64,000 bases of DNA from [Clostridium] leptum DSM 753 (lineage in GTDB: Bacteria > Bacillota > Clostridia > Oscillospirales > Acutalibacteraceae), in contig DS480346.1 of assembly GCA_000154345.1 (NCBI GenBank), positions 62,001 to 126,000 of the forward strand, written 5' to 3'. Shown piece after piece: positions 1-9,757 of this stretch. The translations under genes were made by a program, and so were the position numbers. How positions within the stretch are numbered: position 1 is the first letter of the stretch; each line of letters begins with the position of its first letter. The notes under the pieces were generated by a model. The model saw nothing but the letters and a program-made list of their open reading frames with translations. It searched no databases and was not told the origin of the DNA.

Positions 1-1441
1 TAAAACCTATGCGCTCAGCAATTTCATAGATCTTAAAATCTGTACTTTTCAATAAATCCTTTGCGGATTGAATTCTAATCTCGGTTATATATTCAAAAAG
101 ATTTATTCCAAATTCCTTTTTAAACAATCGACTAATATAAGAGGGGGTAAGATGAAGTTTTTCGGATAATGCAATTAAAGAAATATCTGAGTAGTAATTT
201 TTATCGACATAATTCTTTATTTGGAATGCCGTAGAATGAGACTCCTTGTCTAGCGGTTTGTCATACCAACCCTGAATAATACAACGGAAAAGATTCATAA
301 CTTCTCGGAAAGTTCCGCACTTCTCTAATTCATGGATCCAATCATTATAAAACGAGAACTGATTATCAGCCATTTCGTATAAGAACGTACCGATTAGATA
401 TAGCAATTCTTCCTTATTGTTATTAATTTCACTCGGAACGGCGAGTTGAAATTGATCTATCAGCATTAATATATTTTCTAAATTGCGTTGTTGAAAAGCC
501 ATATGTATTTTCTTTAATAATTCTTGGAACTGAGAATGCTCGACACAATTTGATACTATTTGGCTATCAGAATAATATGAATATATCTTTTCGCTAAAAA
601 AATGTGAAGCATAAGCTTGTTGCGCTTGATCCAATGCCTGTTGAAAAGATACATCAGCATTACAAGTCTTACTGATACCGTAAATGGATTTTGCATTAAA
701 AAAGCGTTTAAAATTTGCATTTAGAGTATTAGTAAGCAAAGAAATTTTTTTTAAAAAATTATGTTCAGATACATCATTACTGAAAACAGATAAAGTGCAT
801 CCGTTCTGCATATAAGAAACTAACAAAATTTCCTTTTTGGCGGATATAAATTCCTGAATAAATGAAGTAACAGTTTTTTGGGTAGTTATATTTTCCATTT
901 TATCATTTTTATGTACAGTAAAATAAATTAGGACAAAGGAGTTTGCGCATTTTACAGATAACCAATTTTCAATATTAAAATCGATAAGAGAGTTTTTGTC
1001 CTTACAAATTCTACTATTTGACCTTATATTATCATGTAAAAGTTGTGCTTGAATTTTTAATATCATTTCTAACAACTGTGTAGAAGTCATTTGAGGTTTA
1101 TGAATATATTCATAAGCACCTAATTGCATTGCTTGTTTCATAGTATAACAGTCATCCCAACTACTGATTACAATAACTTGGATAGGTAAATTTTCATCGT
1201 GAATGATTTTAAGAATATCAAGTCCAGAGGAACCAGGGAGTTTAATATCTAGTAAAAGAATATGTGGTGGATATTTTCTGATATACTGTAGTAATTCATC
1301 CCCATTGAAAAATTCACTGACTAATTCTAAGTTGTATTTTTCCCAAGGGATTATAGATTTAAGCCCAACACGCACGAGAAGTTCATCTTCTGCTATTACA
1401 ATTTTCGTAGTGTGAGAATCAAACGCTGTTTTTGCTTTCAT
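1..1441 (-). CDS. YesN-like response regulator, receiver + AraC HTH (C-terminus cut by window edge)
   Basis: Cytoplasmic DNA-binding response regulator. The reading frame stays open from the ATG at 1441 to the window edge (about 480 codons). The N-terminus is a receiver domain: acidic pair near residues 18-20, phospho-acceptor Asp near 65 in LLLDIKLPG, and a conserved Lys in EYIHKP near 113. A long middle region follows, then AraC-type helix-turn-helix sequence (LTPSYISRLFKKEFG) running into the second helix-turn-helix, where the sequence ends. It starts 8 bp after the stop of the sensor kinase gene, so the two are one operon. By analogy with YesMN systems it probably controls the divergent sugar-transport operon from 3498. 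The missing C-terminus is only a window effect. Confidence 0.93.
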   Translation of the reverse strand, partial: MKAKTAFDSHTTKIVIAEDELLVRVGLKSIIPWEKYNLELVSEFFNGDELLQYIRKYPPHILLLDIKLPGSSGLDILKIIHDENLPIQVIVISSWDDCYTMKQAMQLGAYEYIHKPQMTSTQLLEMILKIQAQLLHDNIRSNSRICKDKNSLIDFNIENWLSVKCANSFVLIYFTVHKNDKMENITTQKTVTSFIQEFISAKKEILLVSYMQNGCTLSVFSNDVSEHNFLKKISLLTNTLNANFKRFFNAKSIYGISKTCNADVSFQQALDQAQQAYASHFFSEKIYSYYSDSQIVSNCVEHSQFQELLKKIHMAFQQRNLENILMLIDQFQLAVPSEINNNKEELLYLIGTFLYEMADNQFSFYNDWIHELEKCGTFREVMNLFRCIIQGWYDKPLDKESHSTAFQIKNYVDKNYYSDISLIALSEKLHLTPSYISRLFKKEFGINLFEYITEIRIQSAKDLLKSTDFKIYEIAERIGF

Positions 1442-1448
1442 CGGCGGC

Positions 1449-3230
1449 TTAACCCCTTTCGTGTTGATCAGGAATATAGGGTATATTTATGACCACATTA
1501 GTACCTTTATTAAGTTCACTATGAATAGTTACACCATAATCAGTACCATAGTGATATCTAATACGGTCTGCTATGTTTTTTAATGCGATGGAAGACGTAT
1601 GCTTAACGGAAATATTAAATAATTCTTTTAGCTTTTCGGGAGAAATCCCTTTCCCATTATCATGAATTTGGACAACTAAGGTTTGTCCGACAATTCTGCA
1701 TTTCACTGAAATAGTACAATAGTATTCAGAACCATCAAAAGCATGTAAAAAAACATTTTCGACGATCGGCTGAAGGATAAATTTGAGAATTATACTATGT
1801 TCAGCTTCCTTATCGACATCGTATAACATTTCTATTTCATTTAGTACTTTTAAATTCATAAGTTCAACGTAATCTTTTATAAATTCTAATTCTTGCTTCA
1901 AAACAATGGTTTCATCGTTACTTTTCATACAATAGGACAAAATATTTGAAAAAGACTGTAATGCATCTGCGATGCTATCAGCTTGTTGAATAGAGGCCAT
2001 CCATTTGATTCGGCTAAGAGTGTTATATATAAAGTGTGGTGTAATTTGAGCCTGCAAGGCATTTACTTCTAATTGTCGCTTTCTTTCTTCTTTTTGATAA
2101 ATCTGTTGTATTAAATTATTAATAGTGTCGAGCATGGTTTGCAGCATCATGCTTAATTCACCTAATTCACCTTTTACAGGAGAAAATCGCACACCCAAGT
2201 TTCCACTAATAATATCGCTTACATTTTTTGAAATTTGTGTAAGAGGTTTCATAAGACCTATAGTGATAAAGCTAACTGCAATGATTTCTAAAACTATTAG
2301 TAAAATACCACTGACGATAATGCTATTTTTTATACTTTGTTCGTATCCGAAAATATGATTTGTTTCCGAAATAGTAACTAATCGCCATTCTGTAAGTTCG
2401 GAAAGTTCAGACGCGACAACAAGTTTATCTTCATTAATAAAACTATGTGCTGTTACTTTTGAAAGCTCTATCGGAAGAGGTAGTCCAATTTTTGATGAAT
2501 CGTTACTGCAAATCACATTATTATTCTGATCAATCAGATAGAATACATCATAAGGCTCTATTTTAGAGTCCGTGGTAAGTTGATAAAAAATCTCGGAATC
2601 CAAATTAATAATAATAGCTCCAAGACGTTTTTGATTTTCAAAAATTCCTTGCATATAAGTGATTGTATGATTGGAAAGGGGCTTTATCTTCATGCCACTT
2701 TTACGGATACCAGATATAAAAATTGGTTTATCATAAGATATGTTTGTTAAATCTTTTGTGACCATGGAAAAGTCATAATAACGATCGTTATCACGAATAA
2801 TATATGTATTACTTATACCATAATACTGTGCAGTATTTTCACTGTACAAAAAAATAGATTCACAATTTTCTTGGGTTAACATTAGTTCTCGAAATAAAAA
2901 CATTTGGATATAGTAATAATTAGAATTTTTGTCCTGTTCTGTTAATTCGGCAGGATTTGTTCTCAATATATTCATAATACCGATTTCATTTGAGGGTTTT
3001 GTAGCGAGTGTTTTCAGTGAAGATATATAGTTATCGATATTTTTGATAACATGATTATGGTCGCGCATAAATGTTTGTTCAGTTTCTTTTCTCGAAAAAA
3101 AGAATGTATTATTCGAAACATAAATCATTTGCCCTATGGTTACTAATATAGTAATTAAAGATGACAATAGAATCGTTCTGAATCTAACAGTTTGAAAGAA
3201 AGACGACAGTTTCAAAAACTCACCCCGCAC
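1449..3230 (-). CDS. YesM-like sensor histidine kinase
   Basis: Membrane sensor kinase of 593 aa. It has an N-terminal transmembrane helix (about 15-37), an extracellular Cache-like sensor region (about 40-298), a second transmembrane helix (about 300-325), a HAMP linker, and a His_kinase domain with the phospho-acceptor His near 398 in QAQITPHFIYNTL. The HATPase domain shows an N box (NVFLHAF) and G boxes (HDNGKGIS, then GTNVVINIP). This layout is typical of YesM/LytS-class kinases paired with AraC-type regulators. It is transcribed divergently from the sugar ABC operon, which suggests that it senses the imported sugar or the loaded binding protein. Confidence 0.95.
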   Translation of the reverse strand: MRGEFLKLSSFFQTVRFRTILLSSLITILVTIGQMIYVSNNTFFFSRKETEQTFMRDHNHVIKNIDNYISSLKTLATKPSNEIGIMNILRTNPAELTEQDKNSNYYYIQMFLFRELMLTQENCESIFLYSENTAQYYGISNTYIIRDNDRYYDFSMVTKDLTNISYDKPIFISGIRKSGMKIKPLSNHTITYMQGIFENQKRLGAIIINLDSEIFYQLTTDSKIEPYDVFYLIDQNNNVICSNDSSKIGLPLPIELSKVTAHSFINEDKLVVASELSELTEWRLVTISETNHIFGYEQSIKNSIIVSGILLIVLEIIAVSFITIGLMKPLTQISKNVSDIISGNLGVRFSPVKGELGELSMMLQTMLDTINNLIQQIYQKEERKRQLEVNALQAQITPHFIYNTLSRIKWMASIQQADSIADALQSFSNILSYCMKSNDETIVLKQELEFIKDYVELMNLKVLNEIEMLYDVDKEAEHSIILKFILQPIVENVFLHAFDGSEYYCTISVKCRIVGQTLVVQIHDNGKGISPEKLKELFNISVKHTSSIALKNIADRIRYHYGTDYGVTIHSELNKGTNVVINIPYIPDQHERG

Positions 3231-3254
3231 CTTTTTTATATAATACTGATTTTA

Positions 3255-3283
3255 ACTATAATGATGATAATAGGCATTGTCAA
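3255..3283 (-). promoter_or_regulatory. Sigma-A promoter for the two-component operon
   Basis: On the minus strand TTGACA (3278-3283) is followed by a 17-bp spacer and TATAGT (3255-3260), 25 bp upstream of the kinase ATG. The divergent intergenic region 3231-3497 is very AT-rich. No equally clear promoter was identified for the rightward operon. Confidence 0.65.
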
Positions 3284-3497
3284 TAAATAACATTAACAAA
3301 ACTTTTAATATTTATTGATTGTATTGACAAAAATTTTTAACAATACCTCATCTTTAAATATTTATGGTATGTATCGGACAATATTTTTTAATAACACCAC
3401 AATAATATTTATTCATTGTAAAAAGCAAAATAAGTATACTTGATATATCAAAAAACAATATGAATGCTCATGCGAAAATGGAAGGGAGAATAACGGG

Positions 3498-4061
3498 ATG
3501 AAAAAGTATCTGGATTTATGTGAGACTATTATAGAAGAACATAGAAGAGTTTTCCATAAATTAGATTTGACAGAACTTTCACAGTTTTTAAATGAATTGA
3601 TAAAAGCCAATTCTGTTTTTATAGCAGGCATTGGACGTGAAGGGATTTCTATGCGAAGTTTTGCGATGCGTTTGGCGCATTTAGGGAAAAAGGTTTATTG
3701 GGTTTGGGATGATACAACAGTGGCTTTGCTTCCGGGAGATCTTTTTATCGTTGCGGATGGATCGGCCAATATTCCATCTTTAGAGCATATGCTCCAGAAG
3801 GGAAAAAAAGCTGGAGCAAAAATAGTTTTAATTACAAGTGATCCCAAAGGATCGCATAAAAAATATGCCGATTATATACTTCATATTCACGCTACTGCAT
3901 ACCTTTCGCGAAATTTGGAGTGTGTTCCCACAATTCAGATAATGGGAAATCAATTTGAACAGCATTTATATATGTTAGCAGATATTATTATTATGCTCTA
4001 TATGGATGAAGTGGGTTTAACGCCTTCAGACCTTGAAAAGCGTCATAGAAATATTGAATAA
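3498..4061 (+). CDS. SIS-domain sugar-phosphate isomerase, 6-phospho-3-hexuloisomerase-like
   Basis: 187 aa, one SIS domain, the size and shape of the 6-phospho-3-hexuloisomerase (HxlB/PHI) family, which interconverts 3-hexulose-6-phosphate and fructose-6-phosphate. The sugar-phosphate binding region is seen in VFIAGIGREGIS (about 36-47) with a following SMRSFAMRLAHLG helix and the VADGSANIPS loop (about 83-92). It lacks the N-terminal HTH of RpiR regulators, so an enzyme is more likely than a regulator. It is the first gene of the rightward operon, with a GGAAGGGAG ribosome site. Its true substrate is unknown; a phosphorylated product of the imported sugar is an inference. Confidence 0.82.
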   Translation: MKKYLDLCETIIEEHRRVFHKLDLTELSQFLNELIKANSVFIAGIGREGISMRSFAMRLAHLGKKVYWVWDDTTVALLPGDLFIVADGSANIPSLEHMLQKGKKAGAKIVLITSDPKGSHKKYADYILHIHATAYLSRNLECVPTIQIMGNQFEQHLYMLADIIIMLYMDEVGLTPSDLEKRHRNIE

Positions 4062-4095
4062 AGCATTTAGATTTAGAAAGGAGTAAAGGAAAATC

Positions 4096-5031
4096 ATGAA
4101 AAAGGGGAAGCGACAAAAGATTGAAAGTTTAGGACAGCGACATACTCGTCAAGAAACAATTAGTGGATATTTATTTATTTCTCCTTTGCTATTAATCTTT
4201 ATAATATTTACCGGTGCCTCTATTTTTACTACAATCTTTTATTTGGCATTTACAAAATATAATATTATGAGCAGTCCAGAATGGGTCGGACTGGATAATT
4301 TTACACGGATGCTTCAAGATCCAGCGGCTAGACAAATGGCATGGAATATCATTCGATTGCCATTGTATTTAGTTCCAGCACATACGGTGGTGGGGTTATT
4401 ATTTGCTTATATGGTATATAAGATTAAAAATAGATTTTTAAAATACTTATCTCGAACGGCAATTTACTTCCCTGTTGTAGCCACTACCGCCTCTGTCGCA
4501 GTTGCCTGGGGTTTTCTTTATAATCGTGATTTTGGCGCCATCAACTGGATATTGAAAACCATAGGAATCATTGAGGAGGGAATTCCCTGGACCAACTCTA
4601 CCCAATATGCGATTATCTCTATTGTCATTTTCAGTATTTGGAAATTTATTGGGATTCATTTTTTATATTACATTATAGGGCTACAAAATATTCCTGAGAC
4701 CTATTATGAAGCAGCTAAAATCGATGGTGCTAATGAGTTTCAAGTATTCTTTAAAATTACGTTACCGCTTTTATCGTCCTCTGTTTTTTATGTTATTTTA
4801 ACTTGTATGATTGGTTCGATGCAGTGCTTTGATGAACCTTTTTTTATCACAGGCGGGGGACCAGGAGTTAACACCAAAACGGTTGCGATTTATATTTATG
4901 AGACGGCTTTCCAATCTTATGAAATGGGATACGCCTCCGCAATTGCTGCAGTTTTGTTTGTTGTCGTATTTATGTTTACTGCACTTCAGCTTTGGCTACA
5001 AAAGAAATGGGTTATATACGATTATGAATAA
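4096..5031 (+). CDS. Sugar ABC transporter permease (MsmF/UgpA type)
   Basis: 311 aa integral membrane protein of the CUT1 carbohydrate importer family, with six predicted transmembrane segments. The EAA loop that docks the ATPase is visible as YYEAAKIDGANEFQVFFKITLPLL (about 201-224). It is the first permease of a heterodimer with the next gene, 14 bp away. AGAAAGGAG precedes the ATG. The operon has no ATPase gene, which is usual for such importers that share an MsmX-type ATPase encoded elsewhere. Confidence 0.95.
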   Translation: MKKGKRQKIESLGQRHTRQETISGYLFISPLLLIFIIFTGASIFTTIFYLAFTKYNIMSSPEWVGLDNFTRMLQDPAARQMAWNIIRLPLYLVPAHTVVGLLFAYMVYKIKNRFLKYLSRTAIYFPVVATTASVAVAWGFLYNRDFGAINWILKTIGIIEEGIPWTNSTQYAIISIVIFSIWKFIGIHFLYYIIGLQNIPETYYEAAKIDGANEFQVFFKITLPLLSSSVFYVILTCMIGSMQCFDEPFFITGGGPGVNTKTVAIYIYETAFQSYEMGYASAIAAVLFVVVFMFTALQLWLQKKWVIYDYE

Positions 5032-5045
5032 AGGGGGCTTACTAT

Positions 5046-5900
5046 ATGTCTTTTCATATTAGATACGACGGTCAGATAAAAAAAATAATAAAAAAATTTT
5101 TGTTTGTTATTCTAGTGATATTAGTCTCGATAGTGATGCTAATGCCATTTGGCTGGATATTAGGTACATCAATGCGAAAAGCCTCCGAATCGTTTGCATT
5201 ACCACCAGTGTTTTTTCCGACAGAATGGAATATCGAAAATTATAGGTCTGTTTTGAATGCTATCCCTTTTTTTCAATATACCTGGAATAGCTTGTTTATC
5301 TCAGTGGTGTCTACATTTTTTATGGTTATAACAGCAAGTATGGCGGCCTATGCGTTTTCACGTATAGAATTCAAGGGTAAAAAGATTATGTTTCCTATTG
5401 TGATATCCGGGATGATGATTCCAGCACAATCGATTATCATTCCAACATTTTTAATTACACGTGCCATAAATGTTATTGATACGCCTTGGTCAATCATCTT
5501 TACAAGTATTTACTATCCAGTAGGTTTCTTCTTGTTACGTCAATCAATGATGACTATCCCTAAAAGTTATGATGAAGCGGCTTACTGTGATGGTGCAGGA
5601 AGATTTACTATTTTTACTAAAATTATTCTTCCTATGTCAAAGTCGCCGTTGATTGTAGCCTGTTCTATGTTTTTTATTAATATATGGAATGAATTTTTTA
5701 AGGCTATGATTTTTCTAACTTCAAGCTCAAATCTCACTTTACCCCTTGGTATTCGGATGCTCAATACATCACATGGAAACTCTAATATGCCCTTAATTAC
5801 TGCGGCGGTGGTGCTGTCGTTGATTGTACCATTACTTTTTTACATGTTCGGACAGAAATATTTAATGCAAGGTGCGCTTATTTCAGGGCTAAAAAGTTAA
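5046..5900 (+). CDS. Sugar ABC transporter permease (MsmG/UgpE type)
   Basis: 284 aa, second CUT1 permease with six predicted transmembrane helices. The coupling loop is SYDEAAYCDGAGRFTIFTKIILP (about 175-197). The N-terminus carries the MLMPFGWILGTS segment that is common in this subunit. AAAGGGGG lies just upstream of the ATG. It pairs with the preceding permease to form the membrane channel. Confidence 0.95.
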   Translation: MSFHIRYDGQIKKIIKKFLFVILVILVSIVMLMPFGWILGTSMRKASESFALPPVFFPTEWNIENYRSVLNAIPFFQYTWNSLFISVVSTFFMVITASMAAYAFSRIEFKGKKIMFPIVISGMMIPAQSIIIPTFLITRAINVIDTPWSIIFTSIYYPVGFFLLRQSMMTIPKSYDEAAYCDGAGRFTIFTKIILPMSKSPLIVACSMFFINIWNEFFKAMIFLTSSSNLTLPLGIRMLNTSHGNSNMPLITAAVVLSLIVPLLFYMFGQKYLMQGALISGLKS

Positions 5901-5954
5901 AAGGCATTACTGCAGAAATGCATTATTAATTTTGACTAAAAAGGAGGCTGTTTT

Positions 5955-7295
5955 ATGTTTAAGTTGAAAAAGAGAATGGCAGGTTTTTTAACGGTGGTAC
6001 TTTTGGTAGGAGCGTTCACTGGATGCGCATCAAATGATGGTGGACAAAGTTCAGAAAAAACAAGTTCAGAAGTTCAAATTGAAACGCAAAGTTCTGATTC
6101 TGAATCAAAGGTTCTGAGATGGGCATTCGCGGGTGATATGGTATCAGAAACAGAAGGAACGAAACCTTTAGAAGAACTGGTTGCCGATTTCGAAAAGGAG
6201 TATAACTGTACGGTGGATTTTGTTCCTATCGCAAGAGATAATTGGAGTGATTATTTGACAAAGCTTCAAACTATGATGGTTTCAGGCAATAGTCCGGATG
6301 TTTTTCAAAATCCGCATGAAGGTGGAAGAATGGCAGATAATTTGGGAATTAACAAATCTCTAAATGCCTTTATTGATGAGAATCCAAAACTTTGGGAAGA
6401 TTATATTAACAACACTTATGAGTCTGTGGCTTATATCAGACAAGTTGATGGCGAAATTTATTCTTTACCATTTTGCCTCCAGGATATGGTTCTTTGGATT
6501 AATCTTGATAGGTTTCAAGAAGCGGGTTTAGAAGTACCAGAGGAAAATTGGACCTTTGAAGAATTTGAAGAGTATTTGGATATATTAAAACGAGCGTCTG
6601 ATGGTAAGGGTTGGTATCCTTTCGGTCTTCCGCATGATATGTCATCCTATAACCAGTGGCTGTATAATTTTGATACTGGATACTTTAATGATGATTATAC
6701 AGAAGTGATTTTTGATAATGACAAATCTGTAGAATTATTGGACTTTTTTATCAATTGTGTTCAACAAGGATATTCTCCTATGCCCGATACAAACTATGAC
6801 GGTTGGCAACAACTTGTGGATGGATATGTAGCAATGACTAGTTGTGGAAAGTGGATGCTAAATTATTGTGAAGCTGCAGATTTTTATAATGTAGCTGCCG
6901 TTCAAGTGCCTGAGAAATATCAAAGTCGTCCTCAATACGCAATTTATAGTGTAGAAGTTTGCAATACTACTTCCCAATATGAATTAGCCTGTCAGTTCTG
7001 CTTTTATACAGTCTCTCCTAAATTTGAAGCACAGTGGGCTATTAATGATAGTGCTATTCCAGCCAGATCTGATGTACAAGTGGAATGGCCCCAGGAATGG
7101 GATCAAGTAGAAAATATAGATTTAGTACAATCAATTCCAGAAAATGCGTATTCATTGCAAAATCCGGTATGCTTTACTGAATTAGTGAATATTTGGAATA
7201 GTATGTTTACGTCTGCGATGGCAGGTGAAGTCAATGCAGAAACTGCATGTACTTCTGCGGCAGAGGAAATTCGTGCGGCTAATGACAAATATTAA
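5955..7295 (+). CDS. Extracellular solute-binding lipoprotein, family 1
   Basis: 446 aa sugar-binding lipoprotein. A basic N-terminus and hydrophobic stretch end in the lipobox FTGC, with the lipidated Cys at 24. A Ser/Glu/Gln-rich linker follows, then the family 1 binding fold (for example LQTMMVSGNSPDVF). The ribosome site is AAGGAGG. It captures the substrate outside the cell for the two permeases upstream. The ligand cannot be read from sequence; the two downstream nucleoside hydrolases point to a nucleoside or other N-glycoside. Confidence 0.95.
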   Translation: MFKLKKRMAGFLTVVLLVGAFTGCASNDGGQSSEKTSSEVQIETQSSDSESKVLRWAFAGDMVSETEGTKPLEELVADFEKEYNCTVDFVPIARDNWSDYLTKLQTMMVSGNSPDVFQNPHEGGRMADNLGINKSLNAFIDENPKLWEDYINNTYESVAYIRQVDGEIYSLPFCLQDMVLWINLDRFQEAGLEVPEENWTFEEFEEYLDILKRASDGKGWYPFGLPHDMSSYNQWLYNFDTGYFNDDYTEVIFDNDKSVELLDFFINCVQQGYSPMPDTNYDGWQQLVDGYVAMTSCGKWMLNYCEAADFYNVAAVQVPEKYQSRPQYAIYSVEVCNTTSQYELACQFCFYTVSPKFEAQWAINDSAIPARSDVQVEWPQEWDQVENIDLVQSIPENAYSLQNPVCFTELVNIWNSMFTSAMAGEVNAETACTSAAEEIRAANDKY

Positions 7296-7313
7296 TTTTG
7301 GGAGGTTAATTTC

Positions 7314-8276
7314 ATGAAAGTTATTTTAGACACAGATATCGGCAATGATATCGATGATGCCTTAGCGCTTTCTTACTTGTTGCGACAACCAGAATGTGAA
7401 CTTATCGGAATTGTCACAAGCTGTGGATGCGCTCAGACACACGCTAAAATTGCCAGTGCTGTTTGCTGTGCAGCTGGCCGAAAAGATGTTCCTATATTTG
7501 CTGGAACAGATGATTGCATCATTATTGAACAAAAAGAAAAATATGTTCCTCATGCAACAATTTTGGACCATTGGGAACATCACGAAGATTACGAGCCGAA
7601 CCAAGCTTTAGATTTTATACGGAAAGCTGTTCGGCAATACCCCAATGAAATTGTATTTTTGGAAATCGCTCCTCCGAGCAACCTTGCAAGATTGTTTCTG
7701 GTAGATCCTGAAGCAGCTGCATTATTAAAAGGCGTTGTCCTGATGGGCGGAAAATTCGGAGAAGGAAATCAAAAAAACTGGACACAGCATGATCCTGCGA
7801 AGCGACGGACATTTTCTGTTTTTGAACCGAATCAAATTGATGAAATCTTAATAGGAGGCGCTTTAGAGCCTAATGCATGCATTGACCCCTATGCTACTGC
7901 TGTTGCTTATCAAGTTCCGCTACCGTTGCATCGCTCTGTAGGAGTTGATTGTACGAGTCAGGTGGTTATGTCTTCTAAGGATTTTAATGAGGTTCTATCT
8001 CAGAACGATGAAGATCGATTGCACAGACTGCTTTTAGAAATGGGAAATATGTTTTTATCTGAGATTCCTTATGTTACATTCCACGATCCATTACCAACAG
8101 TAACTCTTTTTAATGACTCGGTTTGTAAGTTTACGCGCGGTAATGTAGAAGTGGAACTGCAAAGCAAACGGTTACTAGGATACACTTACTTTGAAGAAGA
8201 TGTAAACGGAAAACATGAGGTGGCGAGTAGTGTTAATCCGCAAGAATTCTTTAAGGAGTTTTTTTCAATTGTATAA
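7314..8276 (+). CDS. Nucleoside hydrolase (IunH-like), copy 1
   Basis: 320 aa, about the usual length for inosine/uridine-preferring nucleoside hydrolases, which cleave the N-glycosidic bond of nucleosides to base and ribose. The signature Asp cluster is at residues 6-15 (DTDIGNDIDD), which binds Ca2+ in the family, and the C-terminal His-Asp pair is in TFHDPLP (about 257). The middle differs from textbook members: PPSNLARL where GPLTNLA is usual, and FEPNQ near the usual ribose-contacting Asn. It sits 18 bp after the binding protein with a GGGAGG site. A different N-glycoside substrate is possible. Confidence 0.9.
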   Translation: MKVILDTDIGNDIDDALALSYLLRQPECELIGIVTSCGCAQTHAKIASAVCCAAGRKDVPIFAGTDDCIIIEQKEKYVPHATILDHWEHHEDYEPNQALDFIRKAVRQYPNEIVFLEIAPPSNLARLFLVDPEAAALLKGVVLMGGKFGEGNQKNWTQHDPAKRRTFSVFEPNQIDEILIGGALEPNACIDPYATAVAYQVPLPLHRSVGVDCTSQVVMSSKDFNEVLSQNDEDRLHRLLLEMGNMFLSEIPYVTFHDPLPTVTLFNDSVCKFTRGNVEVELQSKRLLGYTYFEEDVNGKHEVASSVNPQEFFKEFFSIV

Positions 8277-8771
8277 AGGCCGGCTAAGAAAAGCTAAGTA
8301 GAAATTCCAAGTGAAAGAATAGAGCACCAAGGGGAGACTAATCCAAATCGATTCACATTTCCAAATGAAACATCATATGGGTGAGTTTCCCCTCGGTACA
8401 TTTTTTGCCCATAACTGGTAAGCAGGTTCATCAGGCGGAGCTTTCTGTGAACAGATGCTCATGACAAAGAAATCAAGGTTGGAATTTACCAGCTTTTATG
8501 GCGTTTTTTCTGTTGGTCTTGATAAGACCCAATCGTTGTTGTTCTCGTTGCCAATTCAATCTATTAAGTGACATGAACTCTATAACTCATCCTGCTCAAA
8601 TCGAATGTACAACATGGAGGTGGCTGATAGTTTCTAACGGACATAGAATCCCAAGAAGGTGATGGTTATATAGTTGCTCCTCTTGTTGTAGATTAGGCAT
8701 GGGATGGGAAAAGTCGGACTGGCTGCATGGTTTTCAGTTCAAATTTATTGTAATAGAGGTGAACCATTATC
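8277..8771 (+). other. 495-bp spacer between nucleoside hydrolase genes
   Basis: No convincing open frame on either strand. It contains a long-range inverted pair, AGGGGAGACT near 8330 and AGTTTCCCCT near 8386, followed by a short T-run, which could be a weak terminator or a regulatory fold. Base composition is close to the flanking genes. A decayed gene is possible but I recognise none. Confidence 0.35.
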
Positions 8772-9743
8772 ATGAAAAAAACAAAGGTGATTTTGGATAC
8801 TGATATCGGTTTAGATATCGATGATGCATTAGCTCTCGCCTATTTATTGAAAAATCCAAACTGCGATTTAGTGGGAGTCACGACCTTTTGTGGTTGCGCT
8901 CAACTGAGAGCTCAACTTGTCAGTGCCATATGCATTGCGGCGGGTAAAGACCATATACCGATTTATCCAGGAACAGATGATTGTATTTTAATCGACCAAC
9001 GTGAAATGTATGCACCACAATCTGTAGTATTAGAAAAATGGGAGCATAAAGAAAATTTTCCAGAACATAGCGCTTTAGATTTTATGCGGCAAACGATCTA
9101 TGAAAACCCTGGAGAGGTTATCTTGATCACTATTGGGCCGCCAAGCAATATCGCAAGACTTTTTTTAATGGATCCAAAGATACCATCCATGCTGAAAGGG
9201 TTTTATCTTATGGGCGGAAAATTTGGAGGGACACAAGGACATATGTGGACTCAGCGATATCCTGATATGAGCCACAGGTTTTCCGGATTTGAACCTGATA
9301 CAATTAATGAGATATTGCAAGGTGGAGCATTGGATCCAAATGGATGTATAGATCCTTATGCAACTGCTATTGTACATGGATATTCTGCTCCAATTCACCG
9401 ATCAGTAGGCGAGGATATTACCTCTAAGGTAGTCATGGATAGAGCATGCTTCCGAAGAGCTATGTCTGAGATTGGGAGCCCGTTGCACCATATTATTATG
9501 GAAATGGGAACGGTATTTTTAGATGAAGCTGAAACGGTCACTTTTCATGATCCTCTTGCAGCGGTAAGCATTTTTAAGGATGTTTGTGAATTTACAAAAG
9601 GTCGGATCAGTGTAGAACTACAAAGTCAATACTTACGAGGATACACTTATTTCCAAGAAGATAAAGATGGCCCGCATGAAGTGGCAAGTAGTGTAGATTG
9701 TGGCGCTTTCTTTGACGAATTCTTTTCGGTCCTTAACCGATAA
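8772..9743 (+). CDS. Nucleoside hydrolase (IunH-like), copy 2
   Basis: 323 aa paralogue of the gene at 7314, similar along its whole length: DTDIGLDIDD (residues 9-18), PPSNIARLFLMDP, GGKFGG, DPNGCIDPYATA, TFHDPL (about 258) and the shared ending HEVASSV. In the central pocket copy 1 has FEPN and this copy FEPD, which suggests different substrate preference. AGAGGTG precedes the ATG. Duplication followed by divergence within one operon is inferred. Confidence 0.9.
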   Translation: MKKTKVILDTDIGLDIDDALALAYLLKNPNCDLVGVTTFCGCAQLRAQLVSAICIAAGKDHIPIYPGTDDCILIDQREMYAPQSVVLEKWEHKENFPEHSALDFMRQTIYENPGEVILITIGPPSNIARLFLMDPKIPSMLKGFYLMGGKFGGTQGHMWTQRYPDMSHRFSGFEPDTINEILQGGALDPNGCIDPYATAIVHGYSAPIHRSVGEDITSKVVMDRACFRRAMSEIGSPLHHIIMEMGTVFLDEAETVTFHDPLAAVSIFKDVCEFTKGRISVELQSQYLRGYTYFQEDKDGPHEVASSVDCGAFFDEFFSVLNR

Positions 9744-9757
9744 TAAGAGAGGTGCTT